Source: Candidatus Endonucleibacter bathymodioli (GTDB lineage: Bacteria; Pseudomonadota; Gammaproteobacteria; Pseudomonadales; Endozoicomonadaceae). From it: a stretch of 64,000 nucleotides of DNA. A model generated the notes under the pieces. It was not told the origin of the DNA and searched no databases. It saw only the letters and a program-made list of their open reading frames with translations. The stretch is from NCBI GenBank assembly GCA_030674915.1, contig JASXSV010000005.1, positions 134,353-198,352 of the forward strand, given 5' to 3'. Made by a program: the position numbers and the translations under genes. Of this stretch, positions 9,390-18,116 are shown piece after piece (the stretch's first letter is position 1; each line of letters starts with the position of its first letter).

Positions 9390-9700
9390 AAGCAACAGTT
9401 TCCAGAGATATAATTGTCAACTTTTGTCGCCTGCATCGGATGAACAGCATCCATGAGAATCAACACTTCGTCTTCTGGTAATAAGGTTTCAACGCTTCGT
9501 AGTGCTCCACAACCTCAGTATTCTTTTTAGAATATAATTTGTACGGTGTTTCCTTCAGTTTTTTTATAAATAAAGCTATTTATTCAAGATGGATACGGTA
9601 TATTTAATATTCCAGTGCTCAGACATATAAACGACCATCTGACAGTATGAGTATAGAAATGCTCGATCAATTGCCTCTATTGCCGCAATTTCTCGTCACG
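9390..9700 (-). pseudogene. remnant of an IS630-family transposase
   Basis: The minus strand, read with shifts, gives HWNIKYTVSILNK, then SFIYKKTEGNTVQI, then a KEY...ALKPYYQK block, then LLPEDEVLILMDAVHPMQ. These correspond to the IS630 helix-turn-helix end (YTV-x-G-x-x-x-WL), the KKP-x-G linker and the catalytic block P-x-DEV-x-x-x-MDAVHP-x-H-x-A. It is heavily frameshifted and lacks the C-terminus. Confidence 0.75.
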
Positions 9701-9778
9701 CAAGTGGTTTTTACTGACACCATTTTCAGAAATCAGATATTCCTTTTGCATAAAATCATCGATACCGTGCCCCCCAAG

Positions 9779-9810
9779 CAACAAAGCAACAAAGCAACAA
9801 AGCAACAAAG
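9779..9810. repeat. short tandem repeat, 8-bp unit CAACAAAG x4
   Basis: Four perfect consecutive copies of CAACAAAG lie in a non-coding zone 264 bases beyond the 3' end of the sensor kinase gene. No reading frame covers it. It could be slippage-prone but has no evident target gene. Confidence 0.85.
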
Positions 9811-10073
9811 CTCAAAACAAAATTAGCAGAATATAGCTGTAACGAACCGTGTTAGAAGCGTAGATTGATATTTGACATTCCAATAGTCTTTCTATGTCAT
9901 CTAGGCTACGAAGAACGGGGCAGTGTTAGACGAAGAGTTTGCGCTGTGTCGTGAAAGTTTTTTGCATTCCGATATTTTAACAGAATATGATCAACTTTCT
10001 TGACTTATATTAAGGTATCATAATAAATCTAATTTTTCCAAAAAAGCGGCTAGCTAACTCTGACACCTCATTA

Positions 10074-11450
10074 TTACAGTAAATTCATCCTAATTTCCAC
10101 CTGCAGTCCCGGCGCAACATTATTGACTGTAATGCTACCCTTATGAAAAGATATCGCACTATAAGCAATAGCCATACCCAAACCCATGCCATTGTTTTCT
10201 TTTCCTCTGGTTTCATCAACCCTGAAAAATGGCTCAAACAATGATTTCAAGGTTTCCTCTGGAACTCCGGGGCCATAATCTCTAACTCTAATAACTGCTT
10301 GCTGAGCTACCTCCTCAAGACTCACCTCGACATTACTCTCTTTTGGCGTGAAGCGAATAGCATTACGAATAATGTTTTCAATAGCACTGGAAATAAAATC
10401 ACGGACAGCCCATATTTTTATTTCCGAACTACGGATTAAAATAACAGATTTCTGACATGCCTGTGCTTCAAAATCGCCATCATTGACCAGCCCCACGACT
10501 AACTCTTGGAGATCTATCTTCTCCAAACTCTGCTCTAATACTCCATGCTGAATTCTAGAGAAACGGATGATTTGACCAATAAGCTGATCCAGTCTTTCCA
10601 GCTCACACTCTATCCGGTCATGTTCAACATGGGCGTCAGTAGCTTTCCCGCGAGCAAGCGCCAATGACAAATGAAGCCGAGTCAATGGTGAACGAAGCTC
10701 ATGAGAAACGTCTCTTAACAGCCTCTCTTTGCTATTTAATAAAAACTCTAACTGCTCCGCCATAGCATCAAAATCCTGACCTAATTCTCCTAACTCATCC
10801 TTCCTTTGAGCAACTTTCCTATTGACTCTGGTAGTAAGATCTCCTTTTGCCAACTTCCGAGATGCACTCTGAAGCTGCCTGATTGGGCCCACAAAGTATC
10901 TAGCTAAAATAATGCACAATAAAAAACTAACTCCTAACGCAATAATAATCAGATGCCACTGCTTAGCTAGGATCTGCTGCACTCTCCAGTGAATAAGACG
11001 AGGTATTTCTTTCGTTATGTACAAACTATAAAGCTGATCATTAAGCATGACACGATGAGGACCAACAACCAGCAACCCCTGTTTAAAAACAATGGTCGGA
11101 GCTAATGCAGAAACTGTTTTTTGATAAGCCTCCAATAATTCTTTAGAGATAATTGAATTACCTAGAAGATCACCCTTTAGATCAAATAAAAAATAGCTAT
11201 TTCCAGGAAATCGTAAGTTTTTGACGTGAACCAGACATTGAGTTAATTCTTCTATTTTTATTGAAACAACTTCTAGCTCTCTAAATAATTCTCTTCGCTC
11301 AGATACAAAATCCGAAGGGTCGACTGTTGCGGCAAAGCTGATAAATAACGTGATCAACATAGCCAACATGGTCAACCAAAACCAGAGAAAAATTCTCCAA
11401 AATAAACTACGCCAAGGCCACACAACCAGACGCGGGATTTGATGTTCCAT
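10074..11450 (-). CDS. cpxA: CpxA-like envelope-stress sensor histidine kinase
   Basis: The product has 458 residues. Residues about 14-40 are a first membrane segment and about 168-188 a second, enclosing a 125-residue periplasmic sensor region. A HAMP domain follows (about 190-240), then HisKA with DVSHELRSPLTRLHLS (His near 250), then the ATPase domain with N-box ENIIRNAIRF, G1 DYGPGVP and G2 GMGLGMAIAYS. DVSHELRSPL plus TRLHL-x-LALA is characteristic of CpxA-type kinases, which sense misfolded envelope proteins. The gene lies 12 bases downstream of the response regulator, so they form an operon. The periplasmic part was not compared in detail, so orthology with CpxA is likely but not certain. 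Confidence 0.85.
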   Translation of the reverse strand: MEHQIPRLVVWPWRSLFWRIFLWFWLTMLAMLITLFISFAATVDPSDFVSERRELFRELEVVSIKIEELTQCLVHVKNLRFPGNSYFLFDLKGDLLGNSIISKELLEAYQKTVSALAPTIVFKQGLLVVGPHRVMLNDQLYSLYITKEIPRLIHWRVQQILAKQWHLIIIALGVSFLLCIILARYFVGPIRQLQSASRKLAKGDLTTRVNRKVAQRKDELGELGQDFDAMAEQLEFLLNSKERLLRDVSHELRSPLTRLHLSLALARGKATDAHVEHDRIECELERLDQLIGQIIRFSRIQHGVLEQSLEKIDLQELVVGLVNDGDFEAQACQKSVILIRSSEIKIWAVRDFISSAIENIIRNAIRFTPKESNVEVSLEEVAQQAVIRVRDYGPGVPEETLKSLFEPFFRVDETRGKENNGMGLGMAIAYSAISFHKGSITVNNVAPGLQVEIRMNLL

Positions 11451-11462
11451 TCAATAACAACC

Positions 11463-12161
11463 TCATGGTAAAGTGTAAAAGTAACCACATGCACGTACAG
11501 TCTTTATTCTAGGATAGTCATTTTTTCTGGGTCCTATTTTTTTTCTTACATTACTCACATGCATATCAATAGCCCTATCATAGGAAACTAAACGACGATT
11601 TAATGCTAGCTCAGTCAATTCGCTCCTGGAAATCAATTCACCGGCTTTTTCCATCAACAACTTCAACACTTGAAACTCAGTTGCAGTTAACTCCAAAGGT
11701 TTATTGTCAATGAATGCCTCACGATTAGACAGATTCAAACTAATATCATCTAATCTCAAAACCTGCGCAGACTCTTCTACTAATGCAGGGTAACCGCGAC
11801 GGAGAATAGCCTTAATGCGGGCGACTAACTCTCTATGGTTATAAGGTTTAGATAAATAGTCATCTGCTCCACACTCCAGGCCAATTACTCTATCTACATC
11901 ATCCCCGCGGGCCGTCAGCATTAGCACTGGCACACTGGATTCTCGTCTTATGGCTTTCAGTACATCAAAGCCACTGCCATTAGGTAAAGTAACATCCAGT
12001 AAAACAAGAGCATGATTTCCAGACAAAGCCTCTTCCACTCCAGTATCACAATCATATACTGCCTTTACACGAAACCCCTCTGTACCCAAGAACTCAATTA
12101 ATAGATCACAAAGCTCGATATCATCATCCACCAGTAGCAATTTAATATTTTCACTCATCAT
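11463..12161 (-). CDS. cpxR: CpxR-like OmpR-family response regulator
   Basis: The product is about 232 residues from the ATG at 12161; a TTG at 12179 would add six. The receiver domain shows the acidic pair LLLVDDD, the phosphoacceptor Asp in LLDVTLPNGSG (about D56) and the Lys of YLSKPYNH (about K105). A winged-helix DNA-binding domain follows, with ELTATEFQVLKLL, DRAIDMHVSNVRKKIG and IKTVRACGYFY. It would be phosphorylated by the neighbouring kinase and regulate envelope quality-control genes. The kinase gene follows after 12 bases. The upstream region (12180-12330) holds a repeat copy, so the promoter probably lies beyond it. Confidence 0.88.
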   Translation of the reverse strand: MMSENIKLLLVDDDIELCDLLIEFLGTEGFRVKAVYDCDTGVEEALSGNHALVLLDVTLPNGSGFDVLKAIRRESSVPVLMLTARGDDVDRVIGLECGADDYLSKPYNHRELVARIKAILRRGYPALVEESAQVLRLDDISLNLSNREAFIDNKPLELTATEFQVLKLLMEKAGELISRSELTELALNRRLVSYDRAIDMHVSNVRKKIGPRKNDYPRIKTVRACGYFYTLP

Positions 12162-12937
12162 TTGATTACCATCTATCAAAAATTTCTACATCGATATCCG
12201 CTTCTATGGAAGGTGTTAGGTTATTGACTACACTCACGTACTCCAACCAGCCACTGCTCATAGAATCATAGGCTTTGCTAGTTTGCCACCTGCTCACACC
12301 TTCAATAGAAACGGATATAAGAAACAAGAAAAACAAAAAAAACAAAAAAACAAGAAAAATAGCAACCAATACTGCTGCCCCAAAACAGTGGGTATACTAT
12401 AACAGCACTTTACTTCCAATAAACTCTAGCACTCTGTCTAGATAATTAGGTTAGTCAGAGATCTACGAACAGTACGGATTTTTTTAACCAAAAAAACTTC
12501 CAAACACCTATGTTGTAAGAATAAGACAATTATATAACAAATTAGTTCCAATAACTTTTCCTCACAAATTCAAGCCTGACGCGCATCATCCAACCAAGTA
12601 TAAGAAAAATAATAGGTGAGGCAGATAAAGATTCTAACTTGCATTGATGAGCGCCACAATGCTACAGACTATAGATTCCAGCATAGATGTTTAGAAAGCA
12701 GATACGATGATCAGAAAGAGCCACAGTGGCTATCTGATAAATACTGTGGAGCGAACGGTGAAGCCTATAGATCAAACTGTGCAATCTCCTATTTCGGACA
12801 CCATCTTAATAATCAAAAATAGGTGATATAGTGAGCAAGCACAATCAACAACCTAAACACCGCAAATGGGAATCAGTATAGATACAATAAGCTCCTGATA
12901 CGATCATAGACAGCCAAAAGTGCAAATCTTTATAAAA
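12162..12937. other. intergenic region between the Cpx-like operon and apaH
   Basis: The stretch contains a ~120-bp repeat copy at about 12200-12325, an A-rich run (AACAAGAAAAACAAAAAAAAC and similar) at 12320-12362 and the putative promoter area of the two-component operon. A weak second repeat-like stretch lies at 12790-12880. A 68-residue frame at 12616-12822 has no ribosome site and no family resemblance, so I do not call it a gene. Confidence 0.45.
12200..12325. repeat. dispersed ~120-bp repeat, copy 3
   Basis: This copy has clear inverted ends: GGAAGGTGTT at the left and ACACCTTCAA at the right. The interior shares TACTCCAACCAGCCACTGCTC and the terminal AATAG-AACGGATATA with the other copies. 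It sits directly upstream of the response regulator gene and may therefore contribute promoter or leader sequence. Confidence 0.6.
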
Positions 12938-13750
12938 TCAACAGTCGCTATTTTCAACATCTACCCTCTCAAATGTTTGAAGATTTATAACTGTCAGGCG
13001 GCGTCCCCAAACACAACCTGTATCCAGAGCATGGATATTGTGTCGACCAGTTTCCCCTTCTAGGGCTGACCAATGACCAAAGAGAATAACTTTTTCATAC
13101 ATGGGCGCAGATGTAAAAGTATACCACGGAGCAAAACCATATCTAGAGATAGCATCTTTATTTTTCAGCTCGATCCGACCCTCTCTATCACAAAAACGCA
13201 TACGAGTAAAGTAGGTTGCAGCCAGTCTCAATTTTTGATCTTCCCCAAGAGCCGCGTCCCATACGGTTGGTTCTTCTGATTCAAACAGTATTTTCAATAA
13301 CTTACGATAGCCGTCATCCTGGAGCATCCTTCCCAGCTCTTGAGCATAAAATTTAGCTTGATTTAAGTCCCATATAGGAGGAATACCAGCGTGAACCATG
13401 GTTATATTCATATTTTTATTGTGATGCAAAAAAGGCCTGAACCTCAGCCAGCGGAGTAAATCATCTTTGTCCGGCGCTACTAGTATCTGCTCTAACGTAT
13501 CCTTCTTTTTTTGTTTTCGGATACCTGCATCAATAGCTAACAAATGCAGATCGTGGTTCCCGAGTATAGCAGTACAGGAACTACCAAGACTTTTAAGGAA
13601 TCGAAGGGTGGCCAAGGACTCAGGCCCTCTATTAACCATATCACCTACAACCCACAGAACATCACTACCTGGATCAAAAACTATTTTGTCCAGTAAACGC
13701 CTTAGAGGGTCGTAACATCCCTGTATATCTCCCACAGCATAGACTGTCAT
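12938..13750 (-). CDS. apaH: diadenosine tetraphosphatase (symmetrical)
   Basis: The product has 270 residues, full length for ApaH, which hydrolyses Ap4A to two ADP. The metallophosphoesterase signature is intact: GDIQGCYDPL, GDMVNRGPES and GNHDLHLLA for the two metals, MVHAGIPP later, and FGHWSALEG near the end. Its ATG overlaps the stop of rsmA by four bases, giving an rsmA-apaH operon. The apaG gene that usually separates them is absent here. In many Gammaproteobacteria this pair continues lptD-surA-pdxA; here those three lie 3.5 kb away and read in the opposite direction. Confidence 0.96.
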   Translation of the reverse strand: MTVYAVGDIQGCYDPLRRLLDKIVFDPGSDVLWVVGDMVNRGPESLATLRFLKSLGSSCTAILGNHDLHLLAIDAGIRKQKKKDTLEQILVAPDKDDLLRWLRFRPFLHHNKNMNITMVHAGIPPIWDLNQAKFYAQELGRMLQDDGYRKLLKILFESEEPTVWDAALGEDQKLRLAATYFTRMRFCDREGRIELKNKDAISRYGFAPWYTFTSAPMYEKVILFGHWSALEGETGRHNIHALDTGCVWGRRLTVINLQTFERVDVENSDC

Positions 13751-14568
13751 GCTTTTTTACCCTGAACTCTCGTATCTTCTAGATAGTCCGCAATCTTGAC
13801 GAAATCAGCAAGACTCAATCTTTCTGGTCGAGCACTCGAATCAATCCCTAGATTCTGAAAATCATCTATCCTTAGATGATTTTTTAGGCTATTTGCTAAA
13901 GTTTTACGACGCTGGCCAAATGCATCACGGACAATTATTTCCAAAGCGACAATATTCTTACATGGGTATGGCAACGCTGCATGCGGTGTTAGACGAACAA
14001 TCGCTGACTCTACTTTAGGTGCTGGTTTAAATGATTCCGGACCAACAGTAAACAAATACTCGGCGCCACAGTAATACTGGGTCATTATACTCAACCTACC
14101 GTAATTTTTCCCCCCTGGCGTTGCCACCAGACGCAGAACTACTTCACGTTGCAACATGAAATGCATATCTCTAATTAACTCATTAAAGCTCAGCAGATGA
14201 AAGATCAATGGCGTAGAAATATTATAAGGAAGGTTTCCCACCAAACGCAACAACCGTTCATCGGTTTTCAGAGAGTAAAAATCAAATTTAAGCGCGTCAG
14301 CCTCATAAATACGTACTCCAGGGTTTAGGCCAAACCTCGATGCCAGTTCTGGAATAAGGTTTCTGTCAATTTCAATAATATCAAGATCTTTAGCTCCATC
14401 CAGTAGACCTTCAGTTAATGCCCCCTGACCTGGTCCAATTTCAATCAACCGATCACCCTCTCTGGGGTTAATCGAACGAATTATTCGATGAATCACAGCT
14501 TGATCATGGAGAAAGTTCTGGCCAAAACGTTTTCGTGCTTTATGAAAAGTGGTGCGTGAGTAAGGCAT
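13747..14568 (-). CDS. rsmA: 16S rRNA dimethyladenosine transferase (RsmA/KsgA)
   Basis: The product is about 273 residues from the ATG at 14568; a TTG at 14580 is possible but less likely. It dimethylates the two adjacent adenines near the 3' end of 16S rRNA during small-subunit maturation. Visible motifs are KRFGQNFLHD at the N-terminus, the SAM-binding IEIGPGQGALT, the acidic IEIDRNL, the catalytic NLPYNIST and KPAPKVESAIVRL. It is the first gene of the two-gene operon with apaH and overlaps it by ATGA. A copy of the 120-bp repeat lies just upstream. Confidence 0.96.
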   Translation of the reverse strand: MPYSRTTFHKARKRFGQNFLHDQAVIHRIIRSINPREGDRLIEIGPGQGALTEGLLDGAKDLDIIEIDRNLIPELASRFGLNPGVRIYEADALKFDFYSLKTDERLLRLVGNLPYNISTPLIFHLLSFNELIRDMHFMLQREVVLRLVATPGGKNYGRLSIMTQYYCGAEYLFTVGPESFKPAPKVESAIVRLTPHAALPYPCKNIVALEIIVRDAFGQRRKTLANSLKNHLRIDDFQNLGIDSSARPERLSLADFVKIADYLEDTRVQGKKA

Positions 14569-14614
14569 AAGTCTCTGCAAAATTCATGCAAAAAAAACAT
14601 CTATTATATACCAC

Positions 14615-14745
14615 AGTGCCTTTGAAGGTACGAGTCAATCGCTTACTCTAACTCCAACAAACGACTACCCTTTAAGATCATGAAGATTCGCTCGTTTATC
14701 GACGACTCACACCTTCAACGGTAACAAGATATATCCAAAACAGAT
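14615..14745. repeat. dispersed ~120-bp repeat, copy 4
   Basis: It begins TTTGAAGGTACGAGTC and ends TCACACCTTCAACGGTAAC, again with inverted ends. The middle shares CGACTACCCTTTAAGATCATG with copies 1 and 2. It fills most of the gap between djlA and rsmA. Confidence 0.6.
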
Positions 14746-14878
14746 AAAGATAAAGAGGGTAGCAAACCAGCTCGTTCAAAACCCCAATTACCCAGTAATT
14801 AAGACATTTTACATCATCAAGGGTAACTAATATGAGAATGATTGAGATGAGGAAAGATGCATGAGCTTAACTTTATAT

Positions 14879-15685
14879 CTACCTTTTTTTCCGGTGTTCT
14901 TTGATTTTATCATAAGCCCCTCGGATTTCTTGGGTTTTTTGTTTGGCTACTTGCATCATTTCTTCAGGTAATCCTTTGGCAACAAGTTTATCTGGGTGGT
15001 GCTGATTCATGAGTTTACGATATGCTTTTTTTATCTCAGCGTCTGTCGCTGTTTTTTCTACTCCAAGTACATCATAAGCATGTCTTAGTTCATTTATTGA
15101 GTCAGGCTGCCGAAAATGTGTATGATACCCTCTTTCATAAAATGTTTTTTGTGCAAGAAAACGTTTATGAAGCAGTTCAAAGCCAATACTACTAACATTC
15201 AACAATCCACAGATTTGCCTAAATACTGCTCGCTCAGCTTGCGTCAAACTACCATCTGCATAGGCGGCCTGAAGCTGTATTTCCAAGAATACGGGTATTA
15301 AGGTGCTAGAGCTCCGCACCTGTAACAAGGATTGCAGCGGCACTTCAATATCAACATTTAACTCCTTACCCCTGTTAAACAACTCAATTGCGGCACGTCG
15401 CTGAACTGTCGAAAGGCGCATTCCATTCATTATCGACGATGCTGTTTTAATTTCATCTTCACTGACTCTACCATCGGCTTTGGCCATGCGCCCCATTACA
15501 AGAAATGTAGCATCAAAAAAAACACTTTGCACCCGCTGACGATTAAACCCAGAGTACTGCGTGTGGGATGTATTTAGCTCAAGGCGGCTTTTATTTATCC
15601 ACGCCCCCAAAAAACCACCCAATACTGCACCGTATAGCCCTCCAAACATTAGTCCCAGAAACATACCAGCTAATATTGTGGTCAT
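14879..15685 (-). CDS. djlA: DjlA-type membrane-anchored DnaJ co-chaperone
   Basis: The product has 268 residues, as expected for DjlA. A single N-terminal Gly-rich membrane segment (GMFLGLMFGGLYGAVLGGFLGA within residues 6-28) anchors it in the inner membrane. A TerB-like helical domain follows (about 55-175), then a C-terminal J domain with YDVLGVEKTATDAEIKKAYR and the essential HPD in NQHHPDKLVAKG. It stimulates DnaK at the membrane; in E. coli, DjlA overproduction feeds the Rcs envelope signal. The gene is transcribed in line with rsmA-apaH but 300 bases away, so it is probably separate. Confidence 0.93.
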   Translation of the reverse strand: MTTILAGMFLGLMFGGLYGAVLGGFLGAWINKSRLELNTSHTQYSGFNRQRVQSVFFDATFLVMGRMAKADGRVSEDEIKTASSIMNGMRLSTVQRRAAIELFNRGKELNVDIEVPLQSLLQVRSSSTLIPVFLEIQLQAAYADGSLTQAERAVFRQICGLLNVSSIGFELLHKRFLAQKTFYERGYHTHFRQPDSINELRHAYDVLGVEKTATDAEIKKAYRKLMNQHHPDKLVAKGLPEEMMQVAKQKTQEIRGAYDKIKEHRKKR

Positions 15686-15881
15686 GAAATATTACTCTTA
15701 CCTCTGCAACTCAACCCTTTCATCATTGGACTGGAATGATTCACTGCCACCACCTTTCCTTATTACCTTTGCCTTACCAGAAACTTTTCCTCTCCAAGAA
15801 GAAAGTACAGAGCCTATCACCTAAGTTCTCTTGCATCCCGTCTGTAAGCATCATTCTCATATAGCAATATAGTAGAATTTA

Positions 15882-16562
15882 TCAGGATAATCCCGAACTC
15901 AAATAATATTCCAGTGTTTGTAACCGACTAATGGTACCTACATCTGTCCAATAACCATTATAATATTCACCAGATACATTGCCTTGCGACATAGCTCTAC
16001 GCAACAAAGGCGCCAAAGGAAATATACCATGCTCACAATCTTTAAATAATCCTGCAGATAATACACTAATACCACTAAAAGTTAGCAGTTCTTCGCCGTT
16101 TTCATCCACCCGCCCAGCTACCAGAGAAAAATCACCTTGAACTTTAAACTTAGGATTATCAACCATAACCAAGTGAGCCAAACCATTAATTCTAGATGGA
16201 AGATTATCAATGGGATAATCAGAAAAGACATCACCATTAATAACTATAAACAGCCCATCCGTAACATCATTTGTCAATAGGGGAATGGCCTTAAAAACAC
16301 CACCACCTGTTTCAAGTGGCTCTGCCTCCGCAGAGTATGAAATCCGAACCCCCCACTGCTCACCGTTATCCAGTGCAGCAGTAATCTTCTCTCCTAACCA
16401 AGAATAGTTAATGACGATATCCCGAACCCCAGCAGCAGCCAAACGCTCGATATGATGGACAATCAAAGGCTTGCCTGCCACGATAACTAAAGGCTTGGGT
16501 TTCGTGAGCGTAATAGGCCTCAACCGCTGACCTAAGCCAGCAGCAAGAATCAAAGCCTTCAT
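15882..16562 (-). CDS. murU: N-acetylmuramate-1-phosphate uridylyltransferase
   Basis: The product has 226 residues. The nucleotidyltransferase signature LAAGLGQRLRPITLTKPKPL is at the N-terminus, followed by GGGVFKA and the metal-binding VINGDVF. Together with AmgK it converts recycled MurNAc to UDP-MurNAc, bypassing de novo synthesis and conferring fosfomycin tolerance in Pseudomonas. It overlaps the upstream amgK gene by four bases (ATGA), and the amgK-murU pair next to divergent lptD is the arrangement known in pseudomonads. The C-terminus ends normally. Confidence 0.92.
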   Translation of the reverse strand: MKALILAAGLGQRLRPITLTKPKPLVIVAGKPLIVHHIERLAAAGVRDIVINYSWLGEKITAALDNGEQWGVRISYSAEAEPLETGGGVFKAIPLLTNDVTDGLFIVINGDVFSDYPIDNLPSRINGLAHLVMVDNPKFKVQGDFSLVAGRVDENGEELLTFSGISVLSAGLFKDCEHGIFPLAPLLRRAMSQGNVSGEYYNGYWTDVGTISRLQTLEYYLSSGLS

Positions 16563-17623
16563 ACACCAACTCCCTCCCGAATATCGTTAACCCTACCTGA
16601 CAGCTTTGGAACAACCTTCTTTTCCAGCCATACCGCATGGTGCTCCAGCTCGGAATATCGTTTACACGTAGCCACAATATAATCCAGAGCTACAGGCAAA
16701 TCATCCAGATAATTCGTACGTTTATCTCGCAACCAAAGGCGCGAAAAGATTCCCATGCATTTTAAATGGCGCTGCAGCCCTATCCAGTCAAACCACTGCT
16801 GAATTTGCGCCATGTTTATTGATGCAAGCTGTGGCAACGTCTGAGTGAATCCCTGTAACCATTGTTCTACTTTTTCAGTGGGCCAACAGTGATAGCAGTC
16901 TTTTAAAAGAGAAACTAGGTCGTAAAGCAACGGTCCGTGTGATGCCCCCTGAAAATCAAGAACTCCAAGCTTTCCGTCGTCACAGACCATCAAGTTACGG
17001 GAGTGAAAGTCACGATGAATCGTGACCCTTGGTTGCTCTAATGCACTTTCAACCAAATAGTCAAAAAGATCGTTCAACGCCTGATCTTCATTATCATTCA
17101 ACGTCAATCCGAGAAATGATTTCAAAAACCACTGAGGATAAAGGGACAGTTCAAATCTCAACAAGTGCTTATCATAAACAGGCAAACCAGTAGCCGGTAG
17201 CAACTGTATTTGCTTGGAGAGTTCCATAGCTTGGTTATAAAAATTATCCACCCTCTCGTCAAGAAGACAATCGTGCAGCTGTATGTCGCCAAAATCCTCC
17301 ATCAACATGAAACCATTATCCTGATCAAATGCATGCACTTCAGGCACACGAACACCCTGCTGCCGCCATTGATGAGCAATATTAATAAACGTTTCATTGT
17401 CTTCCTTGTCAGGATGAGCGTCTACCGCTATCAACGGTCCTGCAGGGCCCTGGACACGATAATACTTCCGAAAACTGGCATCGCTGCTGATTGCTTTTAG
17501 GGGGGTGATACTCTGAAAATCATCAAACGCTGACAACTCATACGCAACCCACCTTGCCAGAAGATTACGACGTTCTTCTTCAAGAAGAATTACTCGTGTT
17601 TGCTTAAAACTACCTGTCACCAT
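16559..17623 (-). CDS. amgK: anomeric MurNAc/GlcNAc kinase
   Basis: The product has about 354 residues from the ATG at 17623; the frame remains open to a GTG at 17707, which would give 382. AmgK proteins are usually about 340 residues, which favours the shorter form, but neither start has a strong ribosome site. The fold is aminoglycoside phosphotransferase-like: DASFRKYYRV, MLMEDFGDIQL, the catalytic HRDFHSRNLMV and the metal-binding LGVLDFQGASHGP. It phosphorylates recycled MurNAc or GlcNAc at C1 before MurU acts. The operon is divergent from lptD. Confidence 0.9.
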   Translation of the reverse strand: MVTGSFKQTRVILLEEERRNLLARWVAYELSAFDDFQSITPLKAISSDASFRKYYRVQGPAGPLIAVDAHPDKEDNETFINIAHQWRQQGVRVPEVHAFDQDNGFMLMEDFGDIQLHDCLLDERVDNFYNQAMELSKQIQLLPATGLPVYDKHLLRFELSLYPQWFLKSFLGLTLNDNEDQALNDLFDYLVESALEQPRVTIHRDFHSRNLMVCDDGKLGVLDFQGASHGPLLYDLVSLLKDCYHCWPTEKVEQWLQGFTQTLPQLASINMAQIQQWFDWIGLQRHLKCMGIFSRLWLRDKRTNYLDDLPVALDYIVATCKRYSELEHHAVWLEKKVVPKLSGRVNDIREGVGV

Positions 17624-18116
17624 ATAGTTACTGACACCCACCTTATTAATTGGCGATTGGAGAATAAATCGATACCCCGCGCTCCTAACCTTGCTGAGCA
17701 TAATCACTCATAGCTTAAATAGAGATATACTCACCGTTACCGCAAGCACTTTAGTAGAGGCGAACCACCATCACTCATATCCATCGCTGAATTATGTACC
17801 ACGTAGAGATTATCTTCTTTTCTACCTATCCGCATCTTCGATGACTTGAGGCATATCTTAGCAGCAATCCAGTGCTCCTCTACCCATCCACACTCAGAGA
17901 TTCATATACAGTCTGCATTCCCGATAGCTATAGCCTATATTCATGCCATAATGTATTACCAAATACCCACTGTACAATCCGCGCTACTTACTTAATATCA
18001 ACATTAAGATTACCATAGACTAATAACAATACCCATCAAACAAGGAATATTGTATAATCACACCCTACTGATTACGAGAGCTGTCCTTACATTCCATCAG
18101 CCATTTAAAAAAAGGC
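17624..18116. promoter_or_regulatory. divergent promoter region between amgK-murU and lptD-surA-pdxA
   Basis: About 410-490 bases separate the two divergent operons. A perfect TATAAT at 18053-18058 lies 58 bases before the lptD start and could be its -10 box, though the -35 region is not obvious. Near 17718-17745 the reverse strand carries CGGTAACGGTGAGTATATC, resembling the end of the 120-bp repeat. No gene was seen. Confidence 0.4.

Noticed and set aside
12166..12369. 67-residue minus frame with a hydrophobic N-terminus upstream of the response regulator
   Set aside because: Its hydrophobic run is the translation of an A/C-rich low-complexity tract and the rest is the 120-bp repeat.
12616..12822. 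68-residue plus-strand frame between the two-component genes and apaH
   Set aside because: No ribosome site, no family resemblance, placed in a non-coding zone.
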